This document shows positions 31,903 to 40,990 of a stretch of DNA of 64,000 nt, piece by piece. The DNA is from Amycolatopsis lexingtonensis. GTDB lineage: Bacteria; Actinomycetota; Actinomycetes; Mycobacteriales; Pseudonocardiaceae. The notes beneath the pieces were generated by a model. The model was given only the letters and a program-made list of their open reading frames with translations. It did no database searches and was not told the origin of the DNA. The stretch lies in NCBI RefSeq assembly GCF_014873755.1, contig NZ_JADBEG010000001.1:9212501-9276500 (forward strand). Direction: 5' to 3'. Position 1 is the first letter of the stretch, and the number at the start of each line of letters is the position of its first letter. The translations under genes and the position numbers were made by a program.

Positions 31903-33525
31903 CTAACTGTGGACGACAGCGCCCGTCTTCGGGTCGAGGGTGACCTTCTTCGCCTGCGGCCACCAGAAGTCGAACATCCCGTTCAGCGACCCGGCCCGCG
32001 CGTCGAACGACGAGTCGCCGATCCGGCCGGTGAACCAGTTGTCCTCGACGAACTTCAGCACCGACGTCTGGTCGGTCAGCGTGTGGTCGACGTGGTTCAC
32101 CCGGCTGTAGGGCGAAATCACCAGCAGCGGCAGCCGCGGGCCGTAGCCGCAGCGGTCCGCGTAGCCGCCCAGGACCGTCGGCTTGCCCGTGCAGAACGCC
32201 TGGTCCTGCGAAGCGTCGTGCGAGCCGTTGACCACCTTCGAGGCCACGTGGTCGTACCAGCCGTCCGAGTCGTCGTAGGCCAGCACGATCGCGGTCGACT
32301 TCCAGTCCGGGGACTGCTGGATCTTGGTGACCTCGTCGATCACGAACTGCTGCTCGTCCAGCGGGTCGGAGTAGCCCGCGTGGCCGTCCTGGTACTCCGG
32401 GGCCTTCAGGAAGCTCACCGCGGGCATCGAGCCGGCCTTGAGGGCGTCGTCGAAGTCCGAGATGTCGTACTGGTGGTTCGCGCGGTCGGTCTGCCCGATC
32501 GCCTGCACCGAGGACGGCGGGAGGTGCTTCGGGTTCGCCGTCGACGGGTAGTACTGGAACGGCTCGTGGTGCGGGCTGTAGTCGACGACCGCGTTGCCGC
32601 CGACGTTCGTGTGCTTCTGGCCGCACACCGCGTAGCCGTTGGCCTCGCCGGTCGGGCGGAAGCCGCCCTGGAACCAGCCCCACGTCACGCGGCGCTGGTT
32701 GAGCAGGTCACCGATGTTGCGGCCCTGCATCGTGGCCAGGTTGTCCTTGCTCGTGTGGTTCTTGCCCGAGCAGTCGTCCCACGCCGGGTCGGGGTCGTTG
32801 ATCACCGTGCCGACGCCGTTGGCGTCCGGCGACGACACCACGTAGGAGTCGCTGACCGGCTGGTGCGTCACCGGATCGACCGCCTGGCCGCCGTGCGTCT
32901 GGCCCGAAATGAGGTTCAGCGCGCCCGGGGTCGACGGGCCGAACGTCGTGTTGAACGAGTTGTCGCTCATCGCGTAGTGCTGGGCGTAGTTCCACATGCC
33001 GGTGACGGTGTTGCCGTCGTAGTAGTCCATCACCAGGCCGGGCTCGCCGAACAGCACCGGCTGGCCGGTGCACTTGTCCGTCTCGGTCTTCTCGACGAAC
33101 TTGTCCATCTTGCCGCCGTTGAACGCGGCCTGTTCGGCGCCGTAGTTGTGGTTCTGGTCGCAGGTCATCGCCTGCTCGTGCGTGAGCCGCTTCGGGTTGT
33201 ACGCGTTCGGGTTGGCGGTCAGCAGCTTCTTGTCGAGGCCGTTGACCTTCGGGGTGCCGTGCGCGGCGGTGAACGGGGTGCCGTCGGTGTTCGCCGCGTT
33301 CGGGTACGTGCCGAAGTAGTGGTCGAACGAGATGTTCTCGCCGAAGATGACCACGACGTGCTTGATCGGCGTGGCCGTGGGGATCCAGTGCGCGGGGAAC
33401 AGGTTCAGCGGTTGCGCGTCCGCGGTGGTCGCCGCGGAGCCGGTGACGACGGCCAGCGCGGCGACCGAGGCGAGGGCCCCGGCGCCGAGCAGGCCGCGCC
33501 GTCGCCGTCGTGTTCTCTTGTCCAC
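31903..33525 (-). CDS. Secreted phosphoesterase / phospholipase C-like protein
   Basis: 540 residues from GTG 33525 (AAGGAAG upstream). Basic twin-Arg-containing leader (RTRRRRRGLLGAG) and hydrophobic stretch to about residue 36. Then a PF04185 phosphoesterase domain: HVVVIFGENISFDHYFGTYP carries the metal-binding Glu-Asn near residue 60, and later AYDDSDGWYDHV and PLLVISPYSRVNHVDH. Family members include phospholipases C and acid phosphatases. It follows efeB on the same strand with a 32-nt gap. Confidence 0.85.
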   Translation of the reverse strand: MDKRTRRRRRGLLGAGALASVAALAVVTGSAATTADAQPLNLFPAHWIPTATPIKHVVVIFGENISFDHYFGTYPNAANTDGTPFTAAHGTPKVNGLDKKLLTANPNAYNPKRLTHEQAMTCDQNHNYGAEQAAFNGGKMDKFVEKTETDKCTGQPVLFGEPGLVMDYYDGNTVTGMWNYAQHYAMSDNSFNTTFGPSTPGALNLISGQTHGGQAVDPVTHQPVSDSYVVSSPDANGVGTVINDPDPAWDDCSGKNHTSKDNLATMQGRNIGDLLNQRRVTWGWFQGGFRPTGEANGYAVCGQKHTNVGGNAVVDYSPHHEPFQYYPSTANPKHLPPSSVQAIGQTDRANHQYDISDFDDALKAGSMPAVSFLKAPEYQDGHAGYSDPLDEQQFVIDEVTKIQQSPDWKSTAIVLAYDDSDGWYDHVASKVVNGSHDASQDQAFCTGKPTVLGGYADRCGYGPRLPLLVISPYSRVNHVDHTLTDQTSVLKFVEDNWFTGRIGDSSFDARAGSLNGMFDFWWPQAKKVTLDPKTGAVVHS

Positions 33526-33557
33526 AGTGGAGCTTCCTTTCGTGGTGGGTGCGTCAG

Positions 33558-34754
33558 TCAGGTGAGCAGGGAACGCCCGAAGTGGTCGTCCGGGCCGGTG
33601 ACGCCCGGCAGCGCGAAGAAGTAGCCGCCGCCGAACGGGGAGATGTAGTCGGTCAGGGGTTCGTCGGCCAGCCGCGTCTGGACCGCCTCGAACTGGCGCT
33701 CCAGGTCCTGCTGGTAGCAGACGAAGATCAGGCCCATGTCGAGGTTGCCGTTGCTGTCGACGCCCCGGTCGTAGTTCACCGCGCGCCGCAGGATCCGGCT
33801 CGGGTCCGTCTCCGGGGTGCGCGGATTGGCCTTGCGGATGTGGCTGGTCAGCGGGATCACCGTGCCGATCGGGTCGTCGGCGTAGCGGGGGACGTCGGTC
33901 TCCGCGGTACCGTCGAGCGGGGCACCGGTGTCGCGGCGGCGGCCGAACATGTTCTCCTGCTCGGCCAGCGAAACCCGGTCCCAGAACTCCACCAGCATCC
34001 GGATCAGCCGGACCACCTGGTAGCTGCCGCCCGCGGTCCACGCGGGTTCGCCGGCACCGGTCGTCCACACCAGACCGTCCACTTCGGACCCGGTCGGGTT
34101 GGCGGTGCCGTCCTTGAACCCCATCAGGTTCCGCGGGGTGCCCGCCGGGCGCGGCGGGGAGCTGAAGCCGGTCAGCTTCCAGCGCGGCTGCATGCCGCCG
34201 CGGGTCGCGCGGGCGATGTCGCGCAGCGCGTGCAGCACGGTGTCGGTGGAGTTCGCCGACAGCGTCAGGCTGAGGTCGCCGTGGCACTGCGCGGGGTCGA
34301 GTGCGTCGTTCGGGAACGTCGGCATCGGCTTGAGCTTGGCCGGCTTGAGCTTCGCCAGGCCGAACCGGTCGTCGAAGAGCGACGCGCCGGCCCCGAGGAT
34401 CACGCCGAGGTCGCCGCCCGGCACGACCGGCCCGAGCACCCCGGAGTCGGCCGGTGGCGCGCTGATGCCGAGTGCCGCGGGAGCTCCGCCGGCGGTCAGG
34501 AACCGGGCCCGGTCGGTGATCGCGCGGAAGAGGTCGGTCAGCTCGGCCTTGGACTCCGCGACGACGTCGAAGGAGGCGACGATCGTCTGCGCCGGCGGGT
34601 TCCGCAGGATCGCGGCCTGGTTCTTGCCGTGGAAGGGAACGGGCGCCGCGCTGTCGATGACGGAGGAGGCGCCGAGCCCGGCCCCGGCGGCGACGGTCAG
34701 GCCGGCGCCCATGGCGGCGCGGCGCAGGAACGAACGGCGAGGCAGGCCGGTCAC
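33558..34754 (-). CDS. efeB: Dyp-type deferrochelatase/peroxidase EfeB
   Basis: 398 residues with a Tat signal ([15 protein letters not shown]). Dyp-type peroxidase fold with the signature GFKDGT at 212-217, where the distal Asp lies, and a later HIRKANPR block typical of EfeB. EfeB frees iron from haem or oxidises ferrous iron for the EfeUOB importer. GTG 34754 overlaps the efeO stop as GTGA. No efeU permease is next to it. Confidence 0.88.
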   Translation of the reverse strand: MTGLPRRSFLRRAAMGAGLTVAAGAGLGASSVIDSAAPVPFHGKNQAAILRNPPAQTIVASFDVVAESKAELTDLFRAITDRARFLTAGGAPAALGISAPPADSGVLGPVVPGGDLGVILGAGASLFDDRFGLAKLKPAKLKPMPTFPNDALDPAQCHGDLSLTLSANSTDTVLHALRDIARATRGGMQPRWKLTGFSSPPRPAGTPRNLMGFKDGTANPTGSEVDGLVWTTGAGEPAWTAGGSYQVVRLIRMLVEFWDRVSLAEQENMFGRRRDTGAPLDGTAETDVPRYADDPIGTVIPLTSHIRKANPRTPETDPSRILRRAVNYDRGVDSNGNLDMGLIFVCYQQDLERQFEAVQTRLADEPLTDYISPFGGGYFFALPGVTGPDDHFGRSLLT

Positions 34755-35953
34755 GAAACCCTCCTCGGCTCGGCGATGGCGGCGATCGGGGCGAGCAGCT
34801 CGGTCAGCTCGCCGACGTCGGCGTTCAGTTTCTGCCGCTGCGGCTGGGAAAGCTGCGCCAGGCGCGTCCAGCTGCCGTCCGGGCGGTGCGCGGCGTCCAA
34901 AGCGGACTGCGTGCGCGTCAGCCAGCTGTCCACCTTGGACAGCTCGGGGTAGCGCGGGGCCAGCAGCGGGCGGAGGACGTCGAGCACCGCGCGCGTGCCG
35001 TCGAGGTTGGCGCGGGCGGTGGCGAGGTTGGTGCCGCTGCCGTAGTCGGTGCGGCCGGTGAGTTCGAACTGCAGCGTGTTCTCCATGATCTCGTGCGCGC
35101 GCAGCCCGAGGTCGTTGCCGTCGACCTGGCTGCCGCCGAAGGACGCCTGCAGCGCGCGGGCGTCGGTGTCGAGCCGGTCGGCGAAGGCGGCGAGCGCGCC
35201 GAGGTCCTCGCCGTGCCAAAGGCCCTGCTCCAAGCGGTGGAATCCGGTGAACCCGGGATCGGCCGGGCCGGCGGGCAGGCCGTCGGCGGTGCCGTTGAGG
35301 GCGCCGTCGGAGTCGCCGAACGCGTCGTAGGCGGCGCCGAGGCGTTCGTAGGTCAGGTGCGCGGTCAGCCAGGCGGCTTCGCTCGCCGCGCGGTCGCCGC
35401 CGTGGACGGCGTCTTTCAGCGCGGCCGTGTTCGCGACCAGCTCGCCGAGCCCGGTCGCGACGTGCTGCTGGTAGGCCTTGAGCGGGCCGAGCAGGTCGTT
35501 GTGCGTCACCGGCGCGACCCCCGGCCCGGTCCGCTCGGCCCCGCCGGTGACCCGCACGGCGGGCCCGACGATCGCGCCCGCGTCCTCGGGCAGGCAGCGG
35601 AACGCGTAGCTGCCGTTGCCGAGGTTGACCTGCAGCGGGCGGGTGGTGTCCGGGCCGAGGCCCTCGACCTCGCCGTAGATCACGCCGGTCGCCGGGTCGA
35701 TCAGGTCGACCTCGGCGGTCACCGAGCCGGTGTTGTGCAGGCGGAACGTCTGCGGCCCCGGCTTCGGCTCGGCCCAGCCGGTGCCGCACGCCGAGCGCGA
35801 AACCGCGATCTCCGGATCCCCGGCGGTGGCGCTGTCCGGCCAGGACACCACGACCGCGCCCGCCGCGACGGCGAGCACGACCGCCGCCACGATCCAGCGA
35901 GCACGTACTGACCCCGGCACGCGCACTCTCCCGTCACTCGATCGGACCATCAC
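34751..35953 (-). CDS. efeO: Iron uptake protein EfeO (cupredoxin-M75)
   Basis: 400 residues. Membrane anchor at about 20-40, a cupredoxin-like domain (about 45-135) and an M75-type helical domain with the metal-binding H-x-x-E in [14 protein letters not shown]. EfeO binds iron at the cell surface for the EfeU permease. GTG 35953 or ATG 35950 are both possible. In the usual order efeU comes first, but only a 165-nt gap and an unrelated gene lie upstream. Confidence 0.87.
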   Translation of the reverse strand: MMVRSSDGRVRVPGSVRARWIVAAVVLAVAAGAVVVSWPDSATAGDPEIAVSRSACGTGWAEPKPGPQTFRLHNTGSVTAEVDLIDPATGVIYGEVEGLGPDTTRPLQVNLGNGSYAFRCLPEDAGAIVGPAVRVTGGAERTGPGVAPVTHNDLLGPLKAYQQHVATGLGELVANTAALKDAVHGGDRAASEAAWLTAHLTYERLGAAYDAFGDSDGALNGTADGLPAGPADPGFTGFHRLEQGLWHGEDLGALAAFADRLDTDARALQASFGGSQVDGNDLGLRAHEIMENTLQFELTGRTDYGSGTNLATARANLDGTRAVLDVLRPLLAPRYPELSKVDSWLTRTQSALDAAHRPDGSWTRLAQLSQPQRQKLNADVGELTELLAPIAAIAEPRRVS

Positions 35954-35963
35954 CGGTCACGGA

Positions 35964-35980
35964 TTATGCGAGCCTAACGC
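35964..35980 (-). promoter_or_regulatory. Possible iron-regulator (IdeR/DmdR-like) box before efeO
   Basis: Reading toward efeO, GCGTTAGGCTCGCATAA shares the GTTAGGCT core with the IdeR/DmdR consensus but only about 11 of 19 positions overall, and overlaps a CATAAT that could be the -10. Located 11 nt before the start. Iron control of efeOB would make sense; the match is partial. Confidence 0.3.
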
Positions 35981-36118
35981 CCGCGAAACCGCATCGGATG
36001 GCTTCGATCGGCGGGAATTCACCCGGACTTCAGCCGGGCGCCCACGAAAGGGGGAGGATTCAGACTTTTCCTTGTGCCAGATCTGTCGCGTTCAGGAGTA
36101 AAGACCGATTGGCCGGGA

Positions 36119-36895
36119 TCACGGAAGGGGGACGCCGGTCTCCAGCAGCGTCTTCAGGCTCGACAGCAGCGCGGGCCAGCCCTGGCTGCACATCGCCAGC
36201 GTCGTGCTGTCGTCGTCGAAGCCGTCGTGCAGCACGGTGAGCTTCACCATTTCCCCGTGCGGTTCGATGGTGAACGTGACTTTCGTGCGGCTTTCGCTCT
36301 GCAGTTTCGCGAGCGTTTCGGCGTCGATCTTGTTTCCGTTCGCCCAGTCCGCGGTGAAGGTGTGCCAGGTGTAGGAAAGCCGGCCGTACGGCTCCGATTC
36401 GAGGACGACCTGTTCCGGGTCTTCCGTTTTCGCGCCGCTTTCGGCCCAGACCATCGTCGAGCCCTTTTTCCAGTCGGTTTCGAAGGAAACGCCCCAGTAC
36501 TGGCGGGTGAAGGCCGGGTCGGTAAGCGCTTGCCAGAGCTTTTCCGGCGTCGTGTTGATGTAGGTCGTGTAGGCGAATTCGTTCATCGGTGCGGACTCCA
36601 GTGCTCGTTTCAGGTCGGCCAGCGCGCCGGCCCGCCTGCGGTCGTAGCGGGTCATCCAGCGGTCGGCGATCGCGTTGATCGGCGCGGCGTCGAGGTAGTG
36701 CAGCTTTTCCCGGCCACGCCGGGTGGTCGTGACCAGCCCGGCCGCCTCGAGCACGGCCAGGTGCTTGCTCACCGACTGGCGGGCCATCTCCAGTCCCGCG
36801 CACAGCTCGCGCAGGGTCTGGCCGTTGCGCTCGTTGAGCACGTCCAGCAGCCGGCGGCGGCTGGGGTCGGCCAGCGCCTTGAAGACCTCGTCCAT
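36119..36895 (-). CDS. ArsR-family regulator fused to an AHSA1/SRPBCC domain
   Basis: 258 residues from ATG 36895 (GGAAG upstream; a TTG five codons earlier lies inside the operator). N-terminal ArsR winged helix: FKALADPSRRRLLDVLNERNG and ARQSVSKHLAVLEAAGLVTT. From about residue 105, an AHSA1-like SRPBCC domain (YTTYINTTPEKLWQALTDPAFTRQYWG) that forms a hydrophobic pocket. In most genomes these are two adjacent genes; here they are one protein, linking DNA binding directly to a ligand pocket. Two palindromes stand before it. Confidence 0.85.
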   Translation of the reverse strand: MDEVFKALADPSRRRLLDVLNERNGQTLRELCAGLEMARQSVSKHLAVLEAAGLVTTTRRGREKLHYLDAAPINAIADRWMTRYDRRRAGALADLKRALESAPMNEFAYTTYINTTPEKLWQALTDPAFTRQYWGVSFETDWKKGSTMVWAESGAKTEDPEQVVLESEPYGRLSYTWHTFTADWANGNKIDAETLAKLQSESRTKVTFTIEPHGEMVKLTVLHDGFDDDSTTLAMCSQGWPALLSSLKTLLETGVPLP

Positions 36896-36908
36896 CGCGC
36901 CCGCTTCC

Positions 36909-36963
36909 AATAGGCAGCCGGTTGGCTGCCTATTGACGATAGGCAGCCAACCGGCTGCCTGTC
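36909..36963. promoter_or_regulatory. Double palindromic operator of the ArsR-SRPBCC gene
   Basis: Two 26-bp palindromes, AATAGGCAGCC-GGTT-GGCTGCCTATT (36909-36934) and GATAGGCAGCC-AACC-GGCTGCCTGTC (36938-36963), lie 3 nt apart, starting 14 nt before the start codon. Each is also an inverted copy of the other. Position and symmetry fit an autoregulatory ArsR site that binds two dimers. Confidence 0.7.
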
Positions 36964-36972
36964 AACCGGGGG

Positions 36973-37857
36973 TCACCGGAAGCGGATCACCGTGATGCCG
37001 GCGAGGACGAAGAACACGAGGACGACCAGCGTGCCGGTCTGGCCGCCGGAGGAGCGGGTGACGACCTGGTCGACGGCCCCGGTCAGCCGCACGCCGCACT
37101 CGGCGACGACGGTGTGCCGCCCGGCTTCGATGCGGGTGAACTCGACGGGCGCGGTGAACGCGCCGGAGCTGTCGGTGTAGGCCGAGCCGACCTCGGCGCC
37201 GTCGGAGGTGAGCGTCACCATCCGCCCCGGCAGGCAGCCCCGCCCGGACGCGGCGAGGGACTCCCCGGGCTGGATGCTCGGCCGGTCGAGCACGAGTTCA
37301 CCGGGCTGAGGCTCGGTGGTGGTCGTGGTGGGTGTGGTGGGCGGCGGGGTGGTCGTCGTCGGCGGGGTGCTCGTGGTGGTCGGCGGCGTGCTGGTCGTCG
37401 TGGGCGGGGTCGTGGTGGTGCCGGGCCGGGTCGGCCGCGTGGTCACGGGCGGCGGCGGGGTGGTCGTCACCGGCGGCGGGGGCGTGGTGGTGGGCGTTCC
37501 GGTCACGGTGAACCGGCTGCCCGCGCTCAGTGGCCCGCCGGTGCGGGCGTTGGTGCACGTGCCGGTGACCGGGTAGGTGCCCGGCTGGGCGCCGGCCGGC
37601 ACTTTGGCCGCGACCGTGCCGCTCGTGTTCTGCAGCGTGGTGTCGGCCGACCACATCGGGGTGCCGTTCCAGGAAAAGGTGACCGGCCCTTTGCAGGGAT
37701 AGAAATTCCAGGAAATGGTGAACCCGCTCCCGGCAACGCCGCTCGACGGTTTCAAACCAACCGACGAAGTGTATTGTGCGTTGGCGTTGCCCGCCGTCAC
37801 GAGCAGAAGCAACGTTCCGGCCACGGCGCCGAAAAACAGCCGAACCACGAATCGCAT
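36973..37857 (-). CDS. Secreted, membrane-anchored protein with Thr-Pro-rich linker
   Basis: 294 residues from ATG 37857 (GGAGGGACG upstream). Signal peptide to about residue 28, an N-terminal Ig-like beta domain with a Cys pair, a linker of about 65 residues built from Thr/Pro runs (encoded about 37310-37490), a second Ig-like domain with two Cys, and a C-terminal membrane helix (TGTLVVLVFFVLAGITVI). A cell-surface stalk protein. Divergent from the membrane protein and kinase pair, 73 nt away. Function unknown. Confidence 0.7.
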   Translation of the reverse strand: MRFVVRLFFGAVAGTLLLLVTAGNANAQYTSSVGLKPSSGVAGSGFTISWNFYPCKGPVTFSWNGTPMWSADTTLQNTSGTVAAKVPAGAQPGTYPVTGTCTNARTGGPLSAGSRFTVTGTPTTTPPPPVTTTPPPPVTTRPTRPGTTTTPPTTTSTPPTTTSTPPTTTTPPPTTPTTTTTEPQPGELVLDRPSIQPGESLAASGRGCLPGRMVTLTSDGAEVGSAYTDSSGAFTAPVEFTRIEAGRHTVVAECGVRLTGAVDQVVTRSSGGQTGTLVVLVFFVLAGITVIRFR

Positions 37858-37930
37858 CGGACGTCCCTCCCCGGTGTGTGCTCGCTGTAGCATTCCGGAC
37901 GAGTTGGATTACGCAAGTAGGGGATGCCCA

Positions 37931-38725
37931 ATGGGACGTGTCATCGCGGCGGGGGTTGCGTTGGGTTTGTGCGCGGTGGTGCTCGGCGCGCCGGCAGCGT
38001 CGGCCGATTCCGGCTCGCTCGAGGTGCAGGTGTCGATCGACCAGCGGCCGATCGAGGACGCCACCGTCCCGATCGACCCGGCGAGCCAGGTCGAGCTGAA
38101 GGTCGTGGCCACCAACTCCGGCACCGCGCCGGTGAAGGTCCGCAGCGTGCGGCTGTCGGGGGTCGCCCTCGCGCTGACGTTCTTCGCCTACGACACGACG
38201 GCGCCGTTCGAGGTGCCCGCCCGCGGCTCGGCGACCCGGACGTTCGTGCTCGACCTCGGCGACCTCAGCGGGCAGGCGACCGGGCTGCTGCCGTCGTCGG
38301 TGGAGCTGCTCGACGCGCAGCGCGCCACGCTCGGCGAGGCGACGACGGTCGCCGACGTCCGCGGCTCCGTCTGGTCGGTGTACGGCGTCTTCGGCCTGGC
38401 GATGCTCGTGCTGACGATCCTCGCCTGGGCGGCCGCGCTGCTCGCGCTGGCGCGGCACCGGCTGGCGCCCAACCGCTGGCGCCGCGGGCTGCGCTTCCTG
38501 CCCGCCGGGTTCGGCACCGGCCTGGTCGCGGTGATCAGCCTGTCGGTGCTGCGGCTCGTCCCGCCGGAGCCGGCGATCGAGATCCCGGTGGTGCTCGGCG
38601 CGGCGGCGATCGCGTTCCTGCTCGGCTACCTCACCCCGCACCCGGCACCCCCGGCGGTCACGCCCGCCGAAGACGGCTCCACGGTCCGGCTCCCGCTGCC
38701 GTCGACGCAGGAATTCACCCGATGA
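37931..38725 (+). CDS. Secreted-domain membrane protein, partner of the Ser/Thr kinase
   Basis: 264 residues from ATG 37931 (GGGGA upstream). Signal peptide (about 1-25), an outside beta domain with SLEVQVSIDQRPIEDA, then three membrane helices. The segment NRWRRGLRFLP...SVLRLVPPEPAIEIPVV...FLLGYL looks like the C-terminal part of the kinase encoded next (HRWRGATVGGP...SVLRLHEPSPG). No known family recognised. The stop overlaps the kinase start (ATGA). Confidence 0.65.
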   Translation: MGRVIAAGVALGLCAVVLGAPAASADSGSLEVQVSIDQRPIEDATVPIDPASQVELKVVATNSGTAPVKVRSVRLSGVALALTFFAYDTTAPFEVPARGSATRTFVLDLGDLSGQATGLLPSSVELLDAQRATLGEATTVADVRGSVWSVYGVFGLAMLVLTILAWAAALLALARHRLAPNRWRRGLRFLPAGFGTGLVAVISLSVLRLVPPEPAIEIPVVLGAAAIAFLLGYLTPHPAPPAVTPAEDGSTVRLPLPSTQEFTR

Positions 38726-40503
38726 GCGCACCGGCCGAGCTGATCGCCGCCCTGCCGCAGTACGACATCGGGGCGGAAATCGGCGAAGGCGGCATGGGCG
38801 TGGTGTTCGCCGGCGTGCACCGGACGCTCGGCCGCAGCGTCGCGATCAAGCAGCTGCCCTGGGACATCCTCAACCACGCGGCGAGCAGCGAGCTCTTCGA
38901 CCGCGAGGCGAGGGTGCTCGCGAGCCTGGACCACCCGCACATCGTCCCGGTGTACGACTACGTCCGCACGGGCCGCGAGCACCTGCTGGTGATGGAGCGC
39001 CTCGACGGCGGCACGGTCCACAGCCGCTTCCACGGCGACGGCGTGAGCGGCGAGCAGGCGTGCGCGATCGGCCTGGCGATGCTGGCCGGCCTGCACGCGG
39101 CGCACCTGGCGGGGGTGCTGCACCTCGACGTCAAGCCGCGGAACCTGCTGTTCAGCACGCAGGGCGTGGTGAAGGTGGCCGACTTCGGCATCGCCCGCGT
39201 GATCAGCGAAGGCGCCACCCTGGTGACCCACGGCGGCGAGATCCTCGGCACCCCGGCGTACATCGCACCGGAGCAGGCGATGGGCAACGCCCTGAGCCCG
39301 GCGGCGGACGTCTACGCGGCGGGCACGGTGCTCTACGAGCTGCTGTCGGGCCGCCTCCCGTTCGACAACACCCGCGGCGCGATCAGCATGATGCGCCAGC
39401 ACATGTTCACCGACCCGATGCCGATCGCGGGCGTCCCGATGCCGATCGCGGGCGTGGTGATGCGAAGCCTGGCCCGCGAGCTGGATTCGCGTTATAGGGA
39501 GGCGGAGTCGTTCGCGGCCGACCTGGCCGCGGCGGCGACGGCGGTGTACGGGCCCGGGTGGCTGGAGCGGTCCGGGGTGCCCGTGCTGCACCTGCCGCCG
39601 AGGGTGATCGCGGGGTTGAACTCGACGACGGGCCCGGCTCCGCAAGCGGTCGGCCTCGGGCCCGCGACCCCTGACCCGTCCCGGACCCGCCCGGTCCAGC
39701 GTCCCGGCGCCCCCAACCCCACCCTCGCCGCACCGCACGCCCACCTCGACCCGAACCTCACCAGCGGCACCCCCGGTCGGCCGCCGGAAGATTCCCCCTC
39801 GGCAACCCCCATCGTCTGGCTGCGCGCCGGCGCGGCTCTCGCGGCCCTCGCCCTGATCGTCCTCGCCCTGCTCAACCCCGAACGGCTGCCGCATTCGGCG
39901 TCGCCGACGCTGAACCTCGGGGGGACCGCCGTCTCGGCGCCGGTCGAGGTGGACCTCAGCAAGCCGCTCATCTTCAGCGGCCCCGGCAACCCCGGCCCCG
40001 TTGCGATCGACCTGTCCGCGGCCGGGATCCCGCTCGGTTCGGCCGAAAGCGTCGCGAAACCCGAGGGCAACGGCTTCACCGCGGAGCTCACCCTGCCCGG
40101 GATCGCGCGGTGGATCGTCGGCGGCGCGGTCACGGCGACCGTCCGGACCGGCCCGATCACGCAGACCTTCACGCTCCTCACCAGCCAGCACCCGCTGGCC
40201 AGCGCGATGGGCGCGGGCAGCCTCATCCTGGCGCTGTTCGCGCTCGCCTACCTCGAATCCGGGCTGCGCACCATCCGCAACGGCCACCGCTGGCGCGGCG
40301 CGACGGTCGGCGGCCCGGTGCTGGGCATCCTGTTCGGCGCGGCGGTGTGGCTGTGCGTTTCGGTGCTGCGCCTGCACGAGCCGTCGCCAGGGTTCGGCGC
40401 CGGGTGCGCGGTGGCGGGGGCGCTCGCGGCCGGGCTGGTCGTCGCGGCGGCGCGGCGCCGGGCGTCCACAGTGAGGCTTATTCGGCCGTCGGCCGCCACA
40501 TGA
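38722..40503 (+). CDS. Transmembrane Ser/Thr protein kinase (PknB-like)
   Basis: 593 residues. Kinase domain about 14-280: Gly loop IGEGGMGVVF (20-29), Lys 43 in VAIK, catalytic loop HLDVKPRN (134-141, Asp 136), DFG at 154-156, and GTPAYIAPEQAMG. The usual Arg before Asp 136 is Leu, so it is a non-RD kinase. A Pro-rich linker, membrane helix (about 373-393), an outside beta domain, and three more helices follow. A 21-bp tandem duplication (39416-39457) repeats PMPIAGV. Co-translated with the preceding membrane protein. Confidence 0.87.
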   Translation: MSAPAELIAALPQYDIGAEIGEGGMGVVFAGVHRTLGRSVAIKQLPWDILNHAASSELFDREARVLASLDHPHIVPVYDYVRTGREHLLVMERLDGGTVHSRFHGDGVSGEQACAIGLAMLAGLHAAHLAGVLHLDVKPRNLLFSTQGVVKVADFGIARVISEGATLVTHGGEILGTPAYIAPEQAMGNALSPAADVYAAGTVLYELLSGRLPFDNTRGAISMMRQHMFTDPMPIAGVPMPIAGVVMRSLARELDSRYREAESFAADLAAAATAVYGPGWLERSGVPVLHLPPRVIAGLNSTTGPAPQAVGLGPATPDPSRTRPVQRPGAPNPTLAAPHAHLDPNLTSGTPGRPPEDSPSATPIVWLRAGAALAALALIVLALLNPERLPHSASPTLNLGGTAVSAPVEVDLSKPLIFSGPGNPGPVAIDLSAAGIPLGSAESVAKPEGNGFTAELTLPGIARWIVGGAVTATVRTGPITQTFTLLTSQHPLASAMGAGSLILALFALAYLESGLRTIRNGHRWRGATVGGPVLGILFGAAVWLCVSVLRLHEPSPGFGAGCAVAGALAAGLVVAAARRRASTVRLIRPSAAT

Positions 40504-40563
40504 CTTTCGCGGTGACCAGCGGTATCCGGTGTGGGCGTGGCGGCCTAACCAGAATAAGCCTCA
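40472..40563. repeat. MITE-like imperfect palindrome across the kinase 3' end
   Basis: Perfect 12-bp inverted ends, TGAGGCTTATTC (40472-40483) and GAATAAGCCTCA (40552-40563); 7 or 6 nt inside these, GGCCGCCAC and GTGGCGGCC continue the pairing. The left arm codes for the last residues of the kinase (VRLIRPSAAT), and the right arm ends 4 nt before the next, convergent stop. No transposase and no clear target duplication seen. Confidence 0.55.
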
Positions 40564-40567
40564 ATGG

Positions 40568-40990
40568 TCAGTCGACCATCCGGACGGTGACGTGCGGGCT
40601 GTAGCTCTTGCGCCGGCTCCACCCGGATTCGGCGCAGAGGCTCAGCTGGATGGCGCGGTCGGCGGGCGCCCAGTAGCCCGTCCGGACGAAGTAGCCCTCC
40701 ATCGTGTTGAGCGCGGCCAGGCGTTTGCGGGCCGAGCACATCTCCCAACCCCACTGCCGCCCGGTCTTCTCGACGCCGTTGCGCCGCACGGACAGGCACG
40801 GATTGCCGACCGCGCGGATGTCGGCGTCACCCTCCGTGACGTAGACGACGCCGTCGATCTTGTAGAACCGGTTGTTGTCGAGCAGCGAAACCTGGCCGCT
40901 GAGGGTGACCGCGACCTTGCTGCCTTCCTCGCCCGTGAGCGTCCAATCGAGACAGAATTCCTGGACCGGGAGTTCCAGCGACTGGGTCAT
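40568..40990 (-). CDS. Conserved-looking protein of unknown function
   Basis: 140 residues, no signal peptide or membrane segment and no domain I recognise. Beta-rich, with three Cys and many aromatic residues (QWGWEMC, YFVRTGYWAP, SLCAESGWSRR). Codon use fits the genome and the frame has a plausible box (GGGGACTCGTC) before ATG 40990. Convergent with the kinase gene. Confidence 0.55.
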   Translation of the reverse strand: MTQSLELPVQEFCLDWTLTGEEGSKVAVTLSGQVSLLDNNRFYKIDGVVYVTEGDADIRAVGNPCLSVRRNGVEKTGRQWGWEMCSARKRLAALNTMEGYFVRTGYWAPADRAIQLSLCAESGWSRRKSYSPHVTVRMVD

